Assembly (NCBI GenBank): GCA_025456205.1
Contig: JALOLA010000001.1
Location: 1 to 64,000, forward strand
Reading direction: 5' to 3'
DNA from: Acidobacteriota bacterium
GTDB taxonomy: Bacteria > Acidobacteriota > Aminicenantia > UBA2199
Length of the DNA stretch: 64,000 bases
In this document: positions 59,679 through 64,000 of the stretch, in pieces
How positions within the stretch are numbered: the stretch's first letter is position 1
Layout: each line of letters opens with the position of its first letter
Notes under the pieces: generated by a model
Told to the model about the DNA's origin: nothing
Seen by the model: only the letters and a program-made list of their open reading frames with translations
Databases searched by the model: none
Translations under genes and position numbers: made by a program

Positions 59679-62138
59679 TCACTTCTCTTCCTGCTTCACC
59701 TTCTCTATGGCCACCACCCGGTCGCCGGGCTTGAGGTTGACCAGGCGCACGCCCTGGGTGGCCCGTCCCTTGGAGCGCAGCTCCGCGGTGTCCTGCTTGT
59801 TCAGGATGCCCTTCTCCGAACAGAGGATGATCTCGCTGTCCTCGTCATTGAGGGTGACCAGGCCGATGACCTTGCCCAGCTTCTCGGTGATCTTGATGTT
59901 GATCAGCCCCTTGCCGCCGCGGTTCTGCAGGCGGTAGAGCGACAGGTCGGACTTCTTGCCGATGCCGTTCTCGGTGACGGTCAGGATATACTTGTCGTTC
60001 TCGACGATCACGTCGGCCCCGACCACGCAGTCGCCCTTGCCCAGCTTGATGGCGGTGACGCCGCGGGCCCCGCGCCCCATGGGCCGGACGTTCTTCTCGT
60101 TGAACTTCAGCGCCTTGCCCAGGTAGGTGCCCAGGATCACGTCGTTCTCGCCCGAAGTGATCACCGCCTCCAACAGCAGGTCGTCGGCGGGAACTTCGGC
60201 GGCGATGATGCCGTTGTTGCGCGGGTGGGAAAACTCGGCCAGCGAGGTCTTCTTCACGTACCCCTGCTTGGAGAACAGCATGACGTACCTGTCCTCGGGG
60301 AATTCCCTGACATTGATGACCGAGCAGACGCGCTCCTCGGGCCCGATGCCGATCAGGCGGTTGATGGGCTTGCCGCGCCCGGCGCTGTCCGCCTCGGGAA
60401 TGTCGTAGACCTTGATCCAGAACATGCGCCCCTTTTCGGTAAAGGCCAGGATATAGGCATGGGCGGAAGCGACGAACACCCGGGAGATGACATCCTCCTC
60501 CTTGAGGCCGATGCCTTTCTTGCCCATGGTGCCGCGGTTCATGCTGCGATAGGAGCTGAGGGTCGTGCGCTTGATGTAGCTGTTGCGCGTATAGGAGATG
60601 ACGAAGTCCTCGTCCTTGATCATGTCCTCGATCTTGAATTCCGACAGCTGCTTCTCGACGATCACGGTGCGGCGCTTGTCGGCGAACTGCTCCTTGACCT
60701 TGCGCAGCTCCTCCTTGATCAGGTTCAGCATCATGCGCTCGCTGGCCAGCAGCTCCTTGAGGTAGTTGATCAGCTTGATCAGGTCGATGTACTCGTTCTC
60801 CAGCTTCTCGATCTCGAGCCCGGTCAGCCGGTACAGCTGCATGTCGAGGATGGCATCGGCCTGGACGGCGGTCAGCTTGATCTTCTCCATCAGGCCGGCT
60901 TTGGCCTCGGGGCGGTTTTTCGAGCCGCGGATGATCTTGATCACCAGGTCGAGCTTGCCCAGGGCGATCTTGAGGCCCTCGATGATGTGGGCCCGCTTCT
61001 CGGCCTTGTCCAGCTCGAAGAGCGAGCGGCGGCGGATGATCTCCTTGCGGTGGCCGAGGAAGTAGTTGAAATACTCGACCAGGTTGAACTGCTTGGGCTG
61101 CTGGTTGACGATGGCCAGCAGGATGATGGAATAGCTCGTCTGCAGTTGGGTGTGCTTGAACAGCGTGTTGAGGATGACTTCCGGGATCTCGTCCTTCTTG
61201 ATCTCGATGACGATGCGCAGGCCGTCGCGGTCCGACTCGTCGCGCAGGTCGGAGATGCCTTCCAGCCGCTTGGTCTTCACCAGCTCGGCGATGTTCTCCA
61301 GGATCTTGGACTTGTTGGTCTGGTAGGGGATCTCGGTGACCACGATCTTCTGCCGCCCCTTGTTGTCGGTCTCGACCACGGCCTTGGCGCGCACGACGAA
61401 GCCGCCCTTGCCGGTCTCGTAGGCGGCCTTGATCATGTTCTGGCCGAAAATGAAGCCGCCGGTCGGGAAGTCCGGCCCGGGCATGATCTGCATCAGCTCG
61501 CTGACGCTGGCGTCGCGGTTGTCGACGAAATGGGTGAAGGCGTCGATCAGTTCGCCCAGGTTGTGCGGGGGGATGGAGGTGGCCATGCCCACGGCGATGC
61601 CCGATGTGCCGTTCAGGAGCAGGGTGGGCAGCAGGGCGGGCAGGATCGCCGGCTCGGTCAGCGACCCGTCGTAGTTGGGGACGAAGTCGACCGTGCCCTT
61701 GTCCAGGTCGTTGAGCATTTCATTGGTGATCTTCTGCAGGCGGGCCTCGGTGTAGCGCATGGCCGCCGGCGAGTCGCCGTCGATGGAGCCGAAGTTGCCC
61801 TGGCCGTCGACCAGGGTATAGCGCAGCGAGAACTCCTGGGCCATGCGCACGATGGTGTCGTAGATGGCGGCGTCGCCGTGCGGATGGTACTTGCCCATCA
61901 CGTCGCCGACGATGCGCGCCGACTTCTTGTAGGGCTGGTTGAAATGCGAGCCGGTCTGGTGCATCGAATAAAGGCAGCGGCGATGAACGGGCTTCAGCCC
62001 GTCGCGGATGTCGGGGATGGCCCGGCCGATGATGACGCTCATCGAGTAGTCGAGATACGAGGTCTTCATCTCGTTTTCGATCGCGACTTCCTCGATCGCC
62101 GTCGTTCTGGATTCTTTTTCCTTGGTTTTTTCGTCCAT
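59679..62138 (-). CDS. gyrA: DNA gyrase subunit A
   Basis: [61 protein letters not shown]; GyrA-box-like QNRGGKG. Confidence 0.96.
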   Translation of the reverse strand: MDEKTKEKESRTTAIEEVAIENEMKTSYLDYSMSVIIGRAIPDIRDGLKPVHRRCLYSMHQTGSHFNQPYKKSARIVGDVMGKYHPHGDAAIYDTIVRMAQEFSLRYTLVDGQGNFGSIDGDSPAAMRYTEARLQKITNEMLNDLDKGTVDFVPNYDGSLTEPAILPALLPTLLLNGTSGIAVGMATSIPPHNLGELIDAFTHFVDNRDASVSELMQIMPGPDFPTGGFIFGQNMIKAAYETGKGGFVVRAKAVVETDNKGRQKIVVTEIPYQTNKSKILENIAELVKTKRLEGISDLRDESDRDGLRIVIEIKKDEIPEVILNTLFKHTQLQTSYSIILLAIVNQQPKQFNLVEYFNYFLGHRKEIIRRRSLFELDKAEKRAHIIEGLKIALGKLDLVIKIIRGSKNRPEAKAGLMEKIKLTAVQADAILDMQLYRLTGLEIEKLENEYIDLIKLINYLKELLASERMMLNLIKEELRKVKEQFADKRRTVIVEKQLSEFKIEDMIKDEDFVISYTRNSYIKRTTLSSYRSMNRGTMGKKGIGLKEEDVISRVFVASAHAYILAFTEKGRMFWIKVYDIPEADSAGRGKPINRLIGIGPEERVCSVINVREFPEDRYVMLFSKQGYVKKTSLAEFSHPRNNGIIAAEVPADDLLLEAVITSGENDVILGTYLGKALKFNEKNVRPMGRGARGVTAIKLGKGDCVVGADVIVENDKYILTVTENGIGKKSDLSLYRLQNRGGKGLINIKITEKLGKVIGLVTLNDEDSEIILCSEKGILNKQDTAELRSKGRATQGVRLVNLKPGDRVVAIEKVKQEEK

Positions 62139-62149
62139 GGCGGGTTCCT

Positions 62150-64000
62150 TTAGATGTCGAGATTGCGCACGTTCAGGGCGTTCTGCTGGATGAAGTCCTT
62201 GCGCTTGGCGGCGTCGTTGCCCATCAGGGTGTCGAATATCTCTTCGCACTCATGGAAGTCGTTCACCGCGACCTGCAGCAGCGTGCGGTGCTCGGGGTCC
62301 ATGGTGGTCTCCCACAGCTGCTCGGGGTTCATTTCACCGAGGCCCTTGTAGCGCTGGATGGTCAGCCCTTTCTTCAGCCGTTCGAACAGGAAGGCCACCA
62401 GCTCCTTGCGGTTTTCCTGGACAAAACTCTCCTTGCCGACCTCGATGAAGTAGGGCGGGGGCGGGAAGTCGCCGAGCTTGACATAGACTTCCTTGATGTC
62501 GGAGAATTCCGGCCCGGTCAGGAAGCTGTGGTCGATGACCCGGCGGGTGCTGACCCCGTTCAGCTCGAACTCGATCTCCAGGGTATAGGCATTGTATTCC
62601 TTGTCGAACTTGGTCTCCACGCTGCGGCAGAGGTCGTCCTTCTGCAGGGCTAGTGACATCAGCTTGACCTTGCCCTTGTCCTGGAAATCATTCTCGCTCT
62701 CGATGATCTCGATGAGCTTCTTCGTGAGCTTGCGGGGCATGCCGCGCTTCTCGAGGTTGCCCATCAGCAGGTTCTTCTTGTGCACCAGCTTGATGAACTT
62801 CACCAGCTTCTGCCCTTTCAGCAGCTCGCCGCTGAAATCCTTTTTATAGAAGGCGACTTCGTCGCCGATCTTGGCAAAGAGGTAGTTCTCCAGCTCTTTT
62901 TCATTCTTCAGGTAGACCTTGGCCTGCCCCTTCTTGATCAGGTACAGCGGGGGCTGGGCCAGGTACAGGTAGCCCTTCTCGATCAGCGACTGCATCTGGC
63001 GGAAGAAAAAGGTCATGATCAGGGTGCGGATGTGCGAGCCGTCGACGTCGGCGTCGGTCATGATCACGATCTTGTGGTAGCGCAGCTTCTCGATGTCGTA
63101 CGTTTCCTTGCCGATGCCCACGCCCAGGGCGGCGACCATCTTCTTGATCTCCTCGTTCTCCAGCATCTTGGTGGCCGAGGCTTTCTCCACGTTGAGGATC
63201 TTGCCTTTCAGCGGCAGGATGGCCTGGAAGCGCCGGTCGCGGCCCTGCTTGGCGGAGCCGCCGGCCGAGTCGCCTTCCACAATGTACAGCTCGCTGTCCT
63301 CGGGGTTCTTGGACTGGCAGTCGGCCAGCTTGCCGGGCAGCGTGGTGTTTTCCAGCAGGTTCGATTTGCGCACCAGGTCCTTGGCTTTCTTGGAGGCCTC
63401 GCGGGCCCTGGCCGCCAGCAGCACCTTGTTGATGATGGCGCGGGCGACCGGGAGGTTCTCGTCGAAGTAATCCCCCAGCTTCTTGTTGACGAAGGACTCG
63501 ACGATGCCCTTGACGTCGGAGTTCCCCAGCTTGGCCTTGGTCTGGCCTTCGAACTGCGGGTCCTTGATGCGGATGGAGACGACGGCGGTCAGCCCCTCGC
63601 GGACGTCGTCGCCGGAAAAGACGTCCTTGAAATCCTTCAGCAGATTGTTGGCCTGGGCGACATTGTTGATCGTGCGCGTGATGCCCGACTTGAAGCCGGA
63701 GAGATGGGTGCCGCCCTCGACGGTATTGATGTTGTTGACGAAGGAGAAGAGGGTCTCGTTGTACGACTCCACGTACTGGAAGGCGATCTCGATCTCGATG
63801 TCGTCCTTCTTGGTGGCCAGGAAGATCGGCGTGTTATGGACGCGCGCCTTGGAGCCCACCAGGTATTTCACGTATTCGACGATGCCGCCCTTGTAATAAA
63901 AAACTTCCTTCTTGTCGACGCGCTCGTCGCTGAGAACGATCGTCAGCCCCTGGTTCAGGAAGGCCAGCTCCTTCAGCCGCCTCGCCAGTACGCCGTAATT
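62150..64000 (-). CDS. gyrB: DNA gyrase subunit B (5' end beyond window)
   Basis: [71 protein letters not shown]; reading frame stays open to 64000. Confidence 0.96.
   Translation of the reverse strand, partial: NYGVLARRLKELAFLNQGLTIVLSDERVDKKEVFYYKGGIVEYVKYLVGSKARVHNTPIFLATKKDDIEIEIAFQYVESYNETLFSFVNNINTVEGGTHLSGFKSGITRTINNVAQANNLLKDFKDVFSGDDVREGLTAVVSIRIKDPQFEGQTKAKLGNSDVKGIVESFVNKKLGDYFDENLPVARAIINKVLLAARAREASKKAKDLVRKSNLLENTTLPGKLADCQSKNPEDSELYIVEGDSAGGSAKQGRDRRFQAILPLKGKILNVEKASATKMLENEEIKKMVAALGVGIGKETYDIEKLRYHKIVIMTDADVDGSHIRTLIMTFFFRQMQSLIEKGYLYLAQPPLYLIKKGQAKVYLKNEKELENYLFAKIGDEVAFYKKDFSGELLKGQKLVKFIKLVHKKNLLMGNLEKRGMPRKLTKKLIEIIESENDFQDKGKVKLMSLALQKDDLCRSVETKFDKEYNAYTLEIEFELNGVSTRRVIDHSFLTGPEFSDIKEVYVKLGDFPPPPYFIEVGKESFVQENRKELVAFLFERLKKGLTIQRYKGLGEMNPEQLWETTMDPEHRTLLQVAVNDFHECEEIFDTLMGNDAAKRKDFIQQNALNVRNLDI

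Noticed and set aside
60225-62153. 642-aa plus-strand ORF
   Set aside because: Antisense to gyrA; artefactual.

Overview
64-kb GC-rich bacterial chromosomal window, densely coding. Lineage cannot be fixed from the sequence alone; the gene content looks like an anaerobic or fermentative Gram-negative, possibly Acidobacteriota/Aminicenantes-like (weak inference). It contains three tRNAs (Gly-GCC, Cys-GCA, Pro-CGG) and about 45 protein genes. Housekeeping genes include purH, rimO, pgpA, rpmB, truA, clpB, gdhA, tatD, gyrA and a partial gyrB. No CRISPR array, transposase, prophage or rRNA was seen. The most interesting regions are: (1) 50.6-58.8 kb, a signalling-like locus with two PEP-synthase/PPDK-like proteins that lack the phosphohistidine and PEP domains (one fused to a GAF-like sensor and a C-terminal nucleotidyltransferase and carrying an apparent frameshift, the other fused to two receiver-like domains), plus a GAF-HD-GYP protein and a metallophosphoesterase; (2) 28.0-41.3 kb, a redox island with NfnAB, a HydC/HydB (NuoEF)-like flavin core, a 1250-aa ferredoxin-GltD-NuoG/FdhA fusion lacking the usual Sec/Cys ligand, a receiver-RAM-RAM regulator, and a histidine kinase with an NtrC-type activator, preceded by a near-consensus sigma-54 promoter with upstream inverted repeats; (3) a five-gene LeuCD / CoA-transferase / HMG-CoA-lyase-like / isocitrate-DH-like operon; (4) a SelB-like protein without its GTPase domain; (5) a cNMP-binding-domain/aspartate ammonia-lyase fusion flanked by a decayed copy of the neighbouring alpha-2-macroglobulin 3' end; (6) a tandem M16 pair in which both proteins have lost HxxEH. 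All calls come from reading the sequence and translations; no database search was run.
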